A stretch of 18,195 bases of DNA. Origin: Flavobacteriales bacterium UBA1958. Its GTDB lineage: Bacteria > Bacteroidota > Bacteroidia > Flavobacteriales_D > Sanyastnellaceae. The stretch is taken from NCBI GenBank assembly GCA_002336675.1, contig DDEI01000101.1, positions 1 to 18,195 on the forward strand, given 5' to 3'. Under the pieces are notes generated by a model. It was given only the letters and a program-made list of their open reading frames with translations, made no database searches and was not told where the DNA came from. Shown here in pieces: positions 1-8,133 of the stretch. Numbering within the stretch: position 1 is the first letter of the stretch; every line of letters begins with the position of its first letter. Both the position numbers and the translations under genes were made by a program.

Positions 1-810
1 TTTATACTCACCTAGAGAACTCGTACTCGTCCAAATCAAATCAACCCACTCAGGGTGATCGATATAAGGATTCCTGTTATCTTGAATATCATAAACCTCG
101 TTATTTCTATCTAATTCTTTTTGACTAACAGGATCATTCCAGTGCCATTCTAATAACATGTTAGCGTGCCATTCTGCCAAATTATTTCCACTGAAAGCAT
201 TAGAATTCCATGAATCCAAATTATCCATATATCTAGTAGCTGCATAGAAATAGGTTCGAGCAAAATCACCTTTGTATTCATCAATAGGTTCGAAAACTAT
301 ACCTGTATATCCAGGATAAGTATTTGCTCCTCTCTTACATCCATTTGTAGTGGTTACTGATGGATTATCTACTTCTCCGAACGGATAAGCACCTCTAATT
401 CCATTTGTCCAACCATCTGTTGGATAAAGATGAAACAAATCTGTATAAGTAGGATTGGCATCATTATACCAGCTAGCCGGTACCGAATGCTCTCTGTTAT
501 AACAGCTACCTTCTCCTGAATAGCTGCCACATTGATCAGCACCAAAGGTGTATTCGTAAGCTGGTTGTTCACCTTCCTCAGGTGTAGAATACATATCCCA
601 GACCTTTCCGTTAGGTTTTCTATCTGTAGACTGCATATGAGACCAAAGGCTTCCATAACTCTGGGAGTCATGATTGTCTATAATTTCTTCTAGAGCATCT
701 CTTAGATTCTCACCTACTTCTCCTTCTGCATTATCATAATATCCTTCAGGTATTTGCGCGTAGCAATTCATACTAAGTAATATGGCAACAATAACTCCAA
801 TGATTCTCAT
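1..810 (-). CDS. Secreted endonuclease I (EndA/NucM family), 3' end outside the window
   Basis: Reading the minus strand from the ATG at 810 gives 270 open codons that run off the left edge, so the C-terminus is missing. Residues 1-18 form a signal peptide ending near NCYAQ, so the protein is exported. The body is a typical endonuclease I (PF04231) domain: NREHSVPASW at about 105-114 holds the His of the beta-beta-alpha-metal active site, DLFHLYPTDG follows at 124-133, and the family motifs NGIRG..PFGEV (136-146), GDFAR..FYAATRY (181-194) and RNPYIDHPEWVDLIW (246-260) are all present. The family cuts DNA and RNA non-specifically outside the cell or in the periplasm, using a divalent metal, to scavenge nucleotides. 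Bacteroidota members often carry a C-terminal T9SS domain; that part would lie outside the window. The gene follows the propeller lipoprotein by 35 bases on the same strand and may be cotranscribed. The family assignment is very secure. Confidence 0.93.
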   Translation of the reverse strand, partial: MRIIGVIVAILLSMNCYAQIPEGYYDNAEGEVGENLRDALEEIIDNHDSQSYGSLWSHMQSTDRKPNGKVWDMYSTPEEGEQPAYEYTFGADQCGSYSGEGSCYNREHSVPASWYNDANPTYTDLFHLYPTDGWTNGIRGAYPFGEVDNPSVTTTNGCKRGANTYPGYTGIVFEPIDEYKGDFARTYFYAATRYMDNLDSWNSNAFSGNNLAEWHANMLLEWHWNDPVSQKELDRNNEVYDIQDNRNPYIDHPEWVDLIWTSTSSLGEYK

Positions 811-845
811 GAGGCAAAGGTATTTAAAATGAACAGAAAATAAGC

Positions 846-1886
846 CTACTTGTTTAATCTAAACTTAGCAACTTTTCCTCTTCTTCCTGCTAACCAAATA
901 AACTCATTCCCTGCATCACATGCAAAATATCCTTCACCTGAAATTGATGTCCAAGTTTTAAAATCCCACGAGATATCTATCCCGGTTCTTCCGCATGCTG
1001 CGGCCAAACCAGTTTTAGTTATTGCTACGCATGACCTGTAACCAAGTGGGCCATTAGTTTCAACTAGATTCCAAATCTCCCCTCCATCAGTAGTGAATGC
1101 ACAATTAAACTTCACACGAGTAGAGTCCACATAATCACCGCCCACTAACACTCCATTTAGCTCATCTTTCATAGCCATAGAGAAAACCCCCTGTCCTGCT
1201 CCACCTATGATAGGTGTCATAAAAACCTCCCAGGTTTGGCCTTTATCTTCAGATTTAAAGACCCTACTAACATCTCCACCACCAGTAGCTATCCAAATAG
1301 TATTATCTATGTAAACCACGCCCGTTCCACTAGCTGCAAATCCTGCTTCATCTTTTAAAGCTACTGGAATTCTTTCTGATGGAATTCTCGTCCAGGTTTC
1401 ACCTCCATCAGAAGTAAGCAGTACATCCATACTTTCACTTACAGGATCTCCATAGGCAACTCCATTTAACTCGTCAGAAAAATCCATTCCATCTAGAAAG
1501 ACGTTTGAGTTTTCATCTTCAAATTGAAGCACCCATGTCTCCCCGCTATTTTCAGTATGATAGATTCGAGCGCCATTCCCCGAGCTCATTACCCAAGCAC
1601 GTTTAGCATCCAGAGCATGAATATCTCTAAAATCTAAACTCTTACAGTTCGGAACTGTCACATCCTTCCATTTCTTTCCTCCATTTTCGGTTAAAAGCAC
1701 TGTACCACCAGTACCACTAATCCATACCACGCTATCCGATACCGCTTGCACACCTCTAAAGTGAGCTAAAGAAGGGTTTTTAACTTGAATTACTTGTTCG
1801 TGGGTAGGCTGAATTACTGAATCACTATCAAAGCATCCAAAAGCGAATATCAGGCAGAAAAAAAGAAAGAATGTATATTTTTTCAT
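846..1886 (-). CDS. Lipoprotein with Asp-box / Ycf48-like beta-propeller
   Basis: This 346-residue protein begins with a lipoprotein signal peptide; the lipobox ends FGC at Cys18. The mature N-terminus CFDSDS is acidic, as in signals that send Bacteroidota lipoproteins to the cell surface, though that is inference. The rest is a repeat protein with about six Asp-box (BNR) motifs of the form S/T-x-D/N-x-G-x-x-W: near 66-73 (TENGGKKW), 111-118 (TENSGETW), 159-165 (SDGGETW), 212-219 (SEDKGQTW) and 265-272 (TTDGGEIW), with a degenerate one near 307-312 (WDFKTW). These mark the blades of a propeller related to the Ycf48/Hcf136 photosystem II assembly factors and to sialidases. Bacteria without photosystems have many such proteins, often misnamed oxidoreductases, and their ligand is usually unknown. 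No sialidase arginine triad is evident. The role is probably binding or scaffolding on the envelope. Fold secure, function unknown. Confidence 0.85.
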   Translation of the reverse strand: MKKYTFFLFFCLIFAFGCFDSDSVIQPTHEQVIQVKNPSLAHFRGVQAVSDSVVWISGTGGTVLLTENGGKKWKDVTVPNCKSLDFRDIHALDAKRAWVMSSGNGARIYHTENSGETWVLQFEDENSNVFLDGMDFSDELNGVAYGDPVSESMDVLLTSDGGETWTRIPSERIPVALKDEAGFAASGTGVVYIDNTIWIATGGGDVSRVFKSEDKGQTWEVFMTPIIGGAGQGVFSMAMKDELNGVLVGGDYVDSTRVKFNCAFTTDGGEIWNLVETNGPLGYRSCVAITKTGLAAACGRTGIDISWDFKTWTSISGEGYFACDAGNEFIWLAGRRGKVAKFRLNK

Positions 1887-2063
1887 AAGATGAAAATAAG
1901 ATATTCAAGCCTTTTTGGATTTTTTAATCGTTTAAAAAACTGCATCTTTCTAAAATCATTCTATACATGATGCAAAAAATGCATTAATCGCAAGTAAGTA
2001 TTCTTACTCCGTTTTTACCCAAAATTGAACCAACCTATTGATTAAATTAATAGTCATTATTAA

Positions 2064-2591
2064 TCATTTAATATACATATTAAGTTGTTTTATCTAACAT
2101 TTAACTGTTTTAATCATTTGTTTTCACTAGTTCACACAGCTTTCGAAGGTGATCCTACAGATGGAGCTAACCCAGCATCAGGAATCCTAAGACATCACTC
2201 TGTAGATTTATCTGCCTATAATGGTCAAACTGTCCATGTGGCTATTTTACATGATTCTGATGATGACTTTAGACTTTATGTAGATTACATAAAAGCAGGA
2301 CCTGCAGGAGATATCGTCTCTATTGATGAGTTAACAGGAAGAACGTTCGAGGTAAATGTATATCCTAACCCTGCGGCTGATCAAGTAAATATTTCATTTG
2401 ATTCTAATGTAGATGGAAAAGCGACACTTCAAATCTTAAACTCTTTAGGTCAAGTGATAGAACAAACTTCTGTGAACACAAACGTTTCTAATACTGCTAA
2501 ATTCAATGTATCAGAATATGCTACTGGTGTTTATACTGCTAGATTAAATTTTGGTGCTAACATCGTAGACAAAAGATTCGTAGTACAGTAG
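2064..2591 (+). pseudogene. 5'-truncated T9SS cargo gene: end of a choice-of-anchor J domain plus type A sorting domain
   Basis: The open frame after the in-frame stop at 2061-2063 contains no ATG at all and no methionine codon; the only conventional start is a TTG at 2085. Recognisable protein begins near 2133. It starts with the last part of a choice-of-anchor J / cleaved-adhesin beta-sandwich, seen as SVDLSAYNGQTVHVAILHD and then LYVDYIKAG. This is followed by a complete T9SS type A sorting domain: VYPNPAADQVNI, a GQVIEQ turn, then YATGVYTARL and a KRFVVQ terminus. T9SS cargo needs an N-terminal Sec signal peptide and normally a much longer catalytic or adhesive region; both are missing. 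The AT-rich stretch before 2133 looks like non-coding leader. I infer a deletion that left the 3' end of a large exported protein with its intact terminator. A short expressed protein starting at TTG cannot be excluded, but its first 16 residues are a poor signal peptide without a basic start. Confidence 0.72.
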
Positions 2592-2615
2592 TTTTTAAAT
2601 AAAACTTTATAGGGA

Positions 2616-2646
2616 AAGCCAGTGCTCTAAGCACTGGCTTTTTTTT
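2616..2646 (+). terminator. Rho-independent terminator after the truncated T9SS gene
   Basis: A perfect 10-base stem (2616-2625 with 2631-2640) around the loop TCTAA is followed by a run of eight T (2639-2646). It sits 25 bases after the stop of the T9SS remnant and points along the plus strand. Read on the minus strand, the stem is followed by only a few T, so it would be a weaker stop for the convergent dehydrogenase gene ending at 2645. Confidence 0.9.
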
Positions 2647-3961
2647 ATTCATTGATTTCTACGAAATAAAGTACTCCTGCATGGTCATCTGTAATAAAGA
2701 ACGAGTTCTCATCGTAGATAAAAACATCTGTAGGCCTGCCAAATCGATGACCCTCCTTCAGCCAACCAGAAATAACGGGTTCAGGCTCTAGCCCTTCTGC
2801 TATTCTTACCAGATTATACCCATTCCCTATTCTTACATATCCCGACCCATGCAGTGCCACTAAGAAGTAATTACGAATAGACTCTGGCCAATTATCTCCT
2901 TCAAAAAACTCAAAACCTAATGGAGCTGAGTGCCCACCTAGCTCCGCGTAAGCCAAAGGAATATCCTCAGCTAACAGAGAATCATGTATCCAATTCTCAC
3001 TCGTATCTGCTCTAATTTCTCCATCTTGCTGATAGAAGTATGGCCAACCGTAGTGCGCTCCTCTTTCTAGTTGATATAAGGCCTCATCTGGAGCATCATC
3101 TCCCAGATGGTCTGCTCCCATATTAGTGCTATATAACGCTCCTTGAATCCAATTAATGTCTACTGCATTTCTTACTCCGTAAGCATAATGATTGACGTTC
3201 TTACCGTCCAAGTCCATTTCTAGTATACTGGCCCGTTCTGGCTCTTTTTCTTCACAAGCGTTACAGCTAGAACCTACACTCACGTATACCTTTTCATTAT
3301 GGATGGCTACCGTCCTAGTTAAATGCCAACCGCCATACTTATAACTCAGCCCATAATCTGGAAATTCTGCTACAAGCTGCTCTGGTGAAGAGGGTATGGT
3401 TTCTCCTTTTATGTATTTGTAGCGAACTAACTTTTGAGTTAAAGCTATATAGAGCCAATCTACCCCGCTAGTATCTCTATGAAAAGCAGTATTGTTTGGA
3501 TTTCTTAATTTCTCTAAATAAGTAATACACGTATCGAATTTAGCAGTGGATTTATCAAACCCGTCAAGGATAAAAACCTTTCCTCTTGAGTTATCTGCTC
3601 TGTTTTTCATATCCGTGGCGAATATCCTTCCATCTGGGCTTTTAGATAAGAAACGAAGTCTACCAAACCCTTCCTGGGCTACGCTAATATTCCATTTCTC
3701 AGGGAGCGTTAAATCGAATGTCGTGTCTCTGAGCTGAATAGACTGATTATGAAAACTTAAAGTAGCTTTAATAGGAGGTTCTAGATTAGAACTTAGAGAG
3801 GCTAATTCCTCGTTTATAGTTTGAAGAGTATCTCCTACAGGTTCTTTTGAATATGACTTACTGTCTTTATCGGTTGTTGAATCCAACTGCTGAACACATG
3901 AAGCAAGGAGCAAAACCATTGCAAGGCTTGGAATAAACTTACCTATAAATACCTCTTTCAT
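2645..3961 (-). CDS. Sorbosone/glucose dehydrogenase-like lipoprotein (PQQ sugar dehydrogenase beta-propeller)
   Basis: This is a 438-residue lipoprotein with signal peptide and lipobox LASC (Cys22), followed by a Ser/Asp/Lys-rich linker to about residue 60. The body matches the six-bladed propeller of soluble PQQ-dependent glucose/L-sorbosone dehydrogenases: SPDGRIFATD (108-117), GGWHLTRTVAI with His213, KVYVSVGSSCNAC (224-236, with the Cys-x-x-Cys common in the sorbosone branch), YGVRNAVDI (261-269), GAHYGWPYFY (301-310), GGHSAPLGFEFF (342-353) and GRPTDVFIYDENSFFITDD (408-426). The family oxidises sugars or aldoses in the periplasm or at the outer membrane using calcium and PQQ. No PQQ synthesis genes are in view, so the cofactor may be taken up, or the protein may be a non-enzymatic member. 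Its start overlaps the end of mltG by 23 bases, which implies coupled translation. Family confident, substrate unknown. Confidence 0.85.
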   Translation of the reverse strand: MKEVFIGKFIPSLAMVLLLASCVQQLDSTTDKDSKSYSKEPVGDTLQTINEELASLSSNLEPPIKATLSFHNQSIQLRDTTFDLTLPEKWNISVAQEGFGRLRFLSKSPDGRIFATDMKNRADNSRGKVFILDGFDKSTAKFDTCITYLEKLRNPNNTAFHRDTSGVDWLYIALTQKLVRYKYIKGETIPSSPEQLVAEFPDYGLSYKYGGWHLTRTVAIHNEKVYVSVGSSCNACEEKEPERASILEMDLDGKNVNHYAYGVRNAVDINWIQGALYSTNMGADHLGDDAPDEALYQLERGAHYGWPYFYQQDGEIRADTSENWIHDSLLAEDIPLAYAELGGHSAPLGFEFFEGDNWPESIRNYFLVALHGSGYVRIGNGYNLVRIAEGLEPEPVISGWLKEGHRFGRPTDVFIYDENSFFITDDHAGVLYFVEINE

Positions 3962-4985
3962 TTAACGCCTTTCTAAATCGGTTTGCATAAATATTATGTT
4001 GTGAAAGATGCTTAGCGAAATAACTTTCACCTGAAAAATCCTCCTTAGCTACAAAGTAAATGTAGTCATGCTTGGAGTAGTTAAGCACGGCATCGACATA
4101 CTGGCTTGGCGGAACTAAAATAGGACCTGGAGGTAATCCAGCGTACTTGTATGTATTATATGGAGAATCTATCTCCTTATGCTTATTTAATACTCGAGTA
4201 ATAGTGAAGTCTCCTGCGGCGAATATAAGCGTAGGATCTGCCTGGAGAGGAATACCCCTTTTAAGTCTATTCACATATACGCCCGCTACCATAGGCATGT
4301 CTTTTTTCAGTTTAGTCTCCCAATAGACAATGGATGCTAGTGTTACAACCTCACTCTGAGTCATGCCCATGGACTTAGCTTTGGCTATTCTGTCAGCAGT
4401 CCAAAATTTCTTAAACTCCTTCCCCATTCTGCTCATGAGCTGAGACGTCGAAGTGTTCCAGTCTATGTTATACGTATTAGGAATAAACATGGAAATAATG
4501 GTATTCTTGTTAAATCCAAACTTGGCTATAGAATCGGAATCATTCAACCATGAAGCTATAGAAGCAGAATCAGCTACTATATTTCTAGCCAATCTTCCAG
4601 CTAAATCTTCCTTAGTACGAATTTGATTGAATTGGACTTTTACTTCCTGCTTTCCTCTTCCTGCTCTCAGGTGATTGACTAAATCAGTATTAGACCACCC
4701 TGGCTGCAGCGTGTATTTTCCAGGAACTACATTTCCACCTTTATAATTTTTAAGAGAAAAGAGCCATTCTAAATTTTCAGAAGAAGAAATAAGCTGTCCA
4801 TTTTTTAGGAGAGCTATTACCTCATTGGTATTAGAACCGGTAGGAATATAAAGTGCTTTAGGAGATTCTGCATCTACTAAAACGTTAGCTTGAGTTAAGC
4901 TCTGGATTTTACTGTAAAAGACAAAACCACCCGCTATTATTATTAAAAACAGCGCTATACCAGCTATCTTTAACATTCTCTTCAT
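3939..4985 (-). CDS. mltG: Endolytic peptidoglycan transglycosylase MltG (YceG-like)
   Basis: MltG is a single-pass inner-membrane enzyme that cuts nascent glycan strands and so sets their length. This 348-residue protein has one N-terminal transmembrane helix (about 5-24) and then the periplasmic YceG-like domain. A LysM-like segment with PGKYTLQPG lies near 88-96. The catalytic region reads LASIVYWET (216-224), placing the conserved glutamate at Glu223, followed by VAGVYVNRL..GIPLQADPTLIF (233-255), SPYNTYKYAGLPPGPI (274-289) and YIYFVAK (308-314). Length and motif order are normal for Bacteroidota MltG; the MFIPNTYNIDW segment (166-176) is also typical. Its ATG at 4985 directly abuts the helicase stop codon at 4986-4988, and its 3' end overlaps the dehydrogenase start, so it is the middle of a tightly packed operon. 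Assignment very secure. Confidence 0.95.
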   Translation of the reverse strand: MKRMLKIAGIALFLIIIAGGFVFYSKIQSLTQANVLVDAESPKALYIPTGSNTNEVIALLKNGQLISSSENLEWLFSLKNYKGGNVVPGKYTLQPGWSNTDLVNHLRAGRGKQEVKVQFNQIRTKEDLAGRLARNIVADSASIASWLNDSDSIAKFGFNKNTIISMFIPNTYNIDWNTSTSQLMSRMGKEFKKFWTADRIAKAKSMGMTQSEVVTLASIVYWETKLKKDMPMVAGVYVNRLKRGIPLQADPTLIFAAGDFTITRVLNKHKEIDSPYNTYKYAGLPPGPILVPPSQYVDAVLNYSKHDYIYFVAKEDFSGESYFAKHLSQHNIYANRFRKALNERGIYR

Positions 4986-6821
4986 TTATCTTCTTCTTCT
5001 TCCTTTGTCTTTCGATTCGGATTTCTTAGAGTCTTTTCTCTTTTTAGATTTAGGAGCATCCTCAAAACTTTGTCCATCTGGATTTACTTTAAGCTCTCTC
5101 CCATCTATAGAAAAACCTCTAAATTTACCCATCACCTGCTTACTCTTGGCATTATCTACTTCGAAGAAGCTATGGCCTCTATCCATGTCTACATCACCAA
5201 AATCGCTTTTGCTAAATCCTGTCTGTTCTACTAAGAAGTTTAACAAATCAGAACGACTAATTTCATCTCTCTGACCTACGTTAATATAGAATTTCGTCTT
5301 GTCTTTACTATTTTTTATTGACGGCTCCCTTCTTTCAGCAGGCTTAAAGTCATCTCTTTTGCCTCTAGAGTCTCTATCTCTTCTATCTCCTCTATCCTTA
5401 TCTCTAGAAGAAGATCTACTGCTTCTATCCCCTCTATCGTTTCCTCCTCTTCCTCTATCGTTTCTATCGCCTCTATCTCTACCTCCTCTGTCTCCTCTAT
5501 CGCTTCTTTCTGCTGGAGCCTCCGTTCTGTGAAGTTTTTGAACTTCCAGAGCTACTACTTTTTCGAGAAGCGCATCTGGCTCCATTTCAGCTAGTTTAGT
5601 CGCTATTTTACTCACTACATTTATATCCGCTCCTTTAGGAAGCTCAGCTGCTAACAGTCTGTCAGCCCACTTGGATAAGTTTAATTCTAATATTTCAGAT
5701 GCATCTGGAGGAGTAACCTCTTTAAATGTTGCTTTTATCTGTCTCTCTAGATTTCTGATTTTTCTGATTTCACTTTTATTTATTATAGAAAGTGATATTC
5801 CAGATTTACCCGCTCTCGCCGTTCTTCCACTTCTGTGTGTGTAGTAAGAACTATCATCTGGCAGCTGATAATGGAAAACATGTGATAAATCGTTAACATC
5901 TATTCCTCTGGCTGCTACATCAGTACAAATACATAAAGTCAACCTATTTGCTTTGAACTGGTTCATCACCTTCGTTCTCTGCGCTTGACTTAAGTCTCCA
6001 TGAAGAGCGCCGACGTTATATCCTTTACGAGTTAAATCTTCGGCTAAAGATTGAGTACCAGCTTTAGTTCGGCAAAACACAATAGCCCTCATCTTAGGGT
6101 CGGAATCTACAAATCTAGTAAGCGTACTTTGCTTATAACTATTGTTCACCACCACATATTCGTGGCTAATGTTTTTATTCGTCTCATTTCCTACGCTAAC
6201 TTTTACTTCGGCAGCACCAGGACGCATGTATTTCTCTACTATTCTTCTAATTCCAGAAGGCATTGTGGCTGAAAACAACCAAGTAGCTCTCTTTTTCGGA
6301 GCAGATTTTAGAATTTTGTCTATGTCTTCTTTGAAGCCCATATTCAACATCTCATCAGCTTCGTCTAATACTAGGTATTTTAAATCTCCTAGCTTGGCAG
6401 ACTTACGGGATATTAAATCTAGAAGTCTTCCTGGCGTTGCAATAAGAATATGAGGCGGTCTTTTTAAATCTCTAAGCTGAGTCGAAATAGCTGTTCCACC
6501 GTAAACTACAGAGGTCTTGAGTTTCCTGTTATGCTTGTTAAACAAATCTATCTGATCTGCTATTTGCTGACATAACTCCCTGGTTGGGCTTAATATAAGT
6601 GCCTGAGTTATGTACTCAGAGGTATCTACTAAATCTAATAATGGCAGTGCAAAAGCTGCTGTTTTACCGGTACCCGTGTGGGCTAAACCTATAAAATCTT
6701 TTTCGTTTTCAAGCAAAATCGGAATAGCTCCTGCTTGGATATCTGTGGGTTTTTCGAACTTTAGCCCTTCCAGAGCTTTTAAAATCGGTTCGGATAAACC
6801 CAGTTCTTTAAATGAACTCAA
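4986..6821 (-). CDS. DEAD-box ATP-dependent RNA helicase with RG-rich linker and DbpA-like RNA-binding domain
   Basis: This 611-residue cytoplasmic helicase unwinds structured RNA (ribosome assembly, mRNA decay, cold growth). All core motifs are present: Q motif (FKELGLSEPI..PTDIQ, 4-29), Walker A AHTGTGKT (47-54), PTREL (79-83), TPGR (129-132), DEAD (153-156), SAT (184-186), HGDLSQAQR (274-282), ARGID (304-308) and HRSGRTARAG (329-338). After an alpha-helical region comes a low-complexity Arg/Gly/Asp/Ser stretch (about 438-490) and then a DbpA/CsdA-type RNA-binding domain (about 509-582, FYINVGQRDEISRSDLLNFL onward), ending in a basic Lys/Arg tail. The start is a TTG at 6821-6819: no ATG lies near it in frame, and the only later in-frame methionine before motif III is Met157, inside the core. 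The Q-motif spacing supports the TTG, which has no visible Shine-Dalgarno. It lies 19 bases after the desaturase and abuts mltG. CshA/DeaD-like; exact orthology is not decidable here. Confidence 0.96.
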   Translation of the reverse strand: MSSFKELGLSEPILKALEGLKFEKPTDIQAGAIPILLENEKDFIGLAHTGTGKTAAFALPLLDLVDTSEYITQALILSPTRELCQQIADQIDLFNKHNRKLKTSVVYGGTAISTQLRDLKRPPHILIATPGRLLDLISRKSAKLGDLKYLVLDEADEMLNMGFKEDIDKILKSAPKKRATWLFSATMPSGIRRIVEKYMRPGAAEVKVSVGNETNKNISHEYVVVNNSYKQSTLTRFVDSDPKMRAIVFCRTKAGTQSLAEDLTRKGYNVGALHGDLSQAQRTKVMNQFKANRLTLCICTDVAARGIDVNDLSHVFHYQLPDDSSYYTHRSGRTARAGKSGISLSIINKSEIRKIRNLERQIKATFKEVTPPDASEILELNLSKWADRLLAAELPKGADINVVSKIATKLAEMEPDALLEKVVALEVQKLHRTEAPAERSDRGDRGGRDRGDRNDRGRGGNDRGDRSSRSSSRDKDRGDRRDRDSRGKRDDFKPAERREPSIKNSKDKTKFYINVGQRDEISRSDLLNFLVEQTGFSKSDFGDVDMDRGHSFFEVDNAKSKQVMGKFRGFSIDGRELKVNPDGQSFEDAPKSKKRKDSKKSESKDKGRRRR

Positions 6822-6840
6822 ATGTAATTTACTTTTATTT

Positions 6841-7929
6841 CTATGCTCTGCCTAATGCTTTGAGCATCTTCGTATGATACCACAAAGCTCGTACAAAAGT
6901 TTTATGTTCATGGTATGGAATGCCAAATTCTTTTGCTGTCGCTTTTACGATAGGCGCAATCTTCTTGTAATGAATGTGACAAATATGTGGAAATAGGTGA
7001 TGTTCTATCTGAAAATTCAATCCTCCAGCGTACCAACTTAACAGACTACTTCCATTGGCATAGTTTGATGTAGTCTCCAACTGGTGAACGGCAGGATGGA
7101 CATCCATCTGACCTTCTTCTGAGGGTAAATCAAATTTCAAATCTTCCATGACGTGAGCAGGTTGGAATATAGCCGCTAGAATTAACCCCGATAACAAATG
7201 ACCTAAAATGAATCCCCCAAAGACTACACCCCATGATATAACTGGCGTAAGCACCGTTACAGGAACTATAAAGAATATAATCCAATACATCACTTTCCAG
7301 ACTATCATTTTTCCTACCTCGGCTTTATATGTGGTGTTCTGTCCTTTGACCAAATCCATTTTTTCATATCTCGCTAATTGAATGAAATCTTTAGCTGTTA
7401 TCCAAAACACTGTCATTAACGAATAAAAGAACCAGGCATATATATACTGTAACCTGTGTATCGGTTTTCTCTCTGCATGTGGGGAAAACCTAAGGAATGG
7501 AGGAGTCTCTATGTCTTCATCATACCCATCTATGTTCGTGTAAGAATGGTGGAGGACATTATGTTGGATTCTCCATGTAATGGCGCTTCCTCCAACTGCA
7601 TCTATATATCTAGACACCAAATTGTTAATTCTAGGCTTATCTGAAAAGGCACCGTGGTTAGCATCATGCATTATACTCAGGCCTATGCCGGCCTGTCCTA
7701 TTCCTAATAGGGTGTATAACATAATTACTACCCAAGGACTAGTAATAACGCCAAACCACAAAAAACCTATGGGTATAAGATAAAAAACGGTAAGAATGCC
7801 TGTCTTCAGAAACATAGCTGAATTGGCCTTTTTACTGATGTTATTCTCTTCAAAATAGCCCTCTACCCTTGACTTTAATGTTTTGAAAAACTCTTTATCC
7901 TTCTTTCTATCAAATCGTACTGGTTTCAT
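6841..7929 (-). CDS. Membrane fatty acid desaturase (acyl-lipid/acyl-CoA type, front-end-like histidine boxes)
   Basis: This 362-residue integral membrane protein inserts double bonds into acyl chains with a di-iron centre and oxygen. Three histidine boxes are visible: HDANH (88-92), HNVLHH (123-128) and QIEHH (307-311), with the extra conserved His in QPAHVMED (256-263). The Gln at the start of the third box (QxxHH) is the hallmark of delta-5/delta-6 'front-end' and sphingolipid-type desaturases. No fused cytochrome b5 domain (HPGG) is present, as in other bacterial members, so electrons must come from a separate ferredoxin or reductase. Hydrophobic segments lie around 42-60, 64-86, 162-178, 210-231 and 234-254. 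The ATG at 7929 is preceded at short distance by AAAGGA, a reasonable ribosome binding site. It is the first gene of the putative minus-strand operon. Likely role: adjusting membrane fluidity or making polyunsaturated lipids. Family secure; regiospecificity unknown. Confidence 0.93.
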   Translation of the reverse strand: MKPVRFDRKKDKEFFKTLKSRVEGYFEENNISKKANSAMFLKTGILTVFYLIPIGFLWFGVITSPWVVIMLYTLLGIGQAGIGLSIMHDANHGAFSDKPRINNLVSRYIDAVGGSAITWRIQHNVLHHSYTNIDGYDEDIETPPFLRFSPHAERKPIHRLQYIYAWFFYSLMTVFWITAKDFIQLARYEKMDLVKGQNTTYKAEVGKMIVWKVMYWIIFFIVPVTVLTPVISWGVVFGGFILGHLLSGLILAAIFQPAHVMEDLKFDLPSEEGQMDVHPAVHQLETTSNYANGSSLLSWYAGGLNFQIEHHLFPHICHIHYKKIAPIVKATAKEFGIPYHEHKTFVRALWYHTKMLKALGRA

Positions 7930-7951
7930 GTGATTCCTTTAAATTCAAGAA

Positions 7952-7959
7952 CAAAAATA
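7952..7959 (-). promoter_or_regulatory. Candidate -7 promoter box for the desaturase operon
   Basis: Read on the minus strand this is TATTTTTG, a full match to the Bacteroidota -7 consensus TAnnTTTG. Twenty-two bases separate it from the desaturase ATG, giving a leader of about 15 bases. The nearest upstream TTTG (7985-7988, minus strand) is about 25 bases away, longer than the usual spacing, so the -33 element is doubtful. Confidence 0.5.
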
Positions 7960-8133
7960 ATAGTATTTATGTGTAGTATTATCACAAAAGAACCTTCTTA
8001 TGAAGATTCGATATTTAACTTTATTTAATGATCACTTCTCGACTGAACAATGGTATCAACTGTGATTATGAGATATTTATTCATAATAAGTTCAAACTTA
8101 TCAAACTAAGACATCTTTGTTCAACGGAAATAA

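Noticed and set aside
815..822. TACCTTTG on the minus strand, matching the -7 consensus four bases before the endonuclease ATG
   Set aside because: It would place the transcript start inside the start codon, no -33 box is visible, and this six-base pattern is expected many times in AT-rich DNA of this length.
5299..5532. Long open frame on the plus strand opposite the helicase RG-rich region
   Set aside because: It is a compositional shadow of the Arg/Gly/Asp codons; the translated Ser/Leu/Pro repeat has no protein character.
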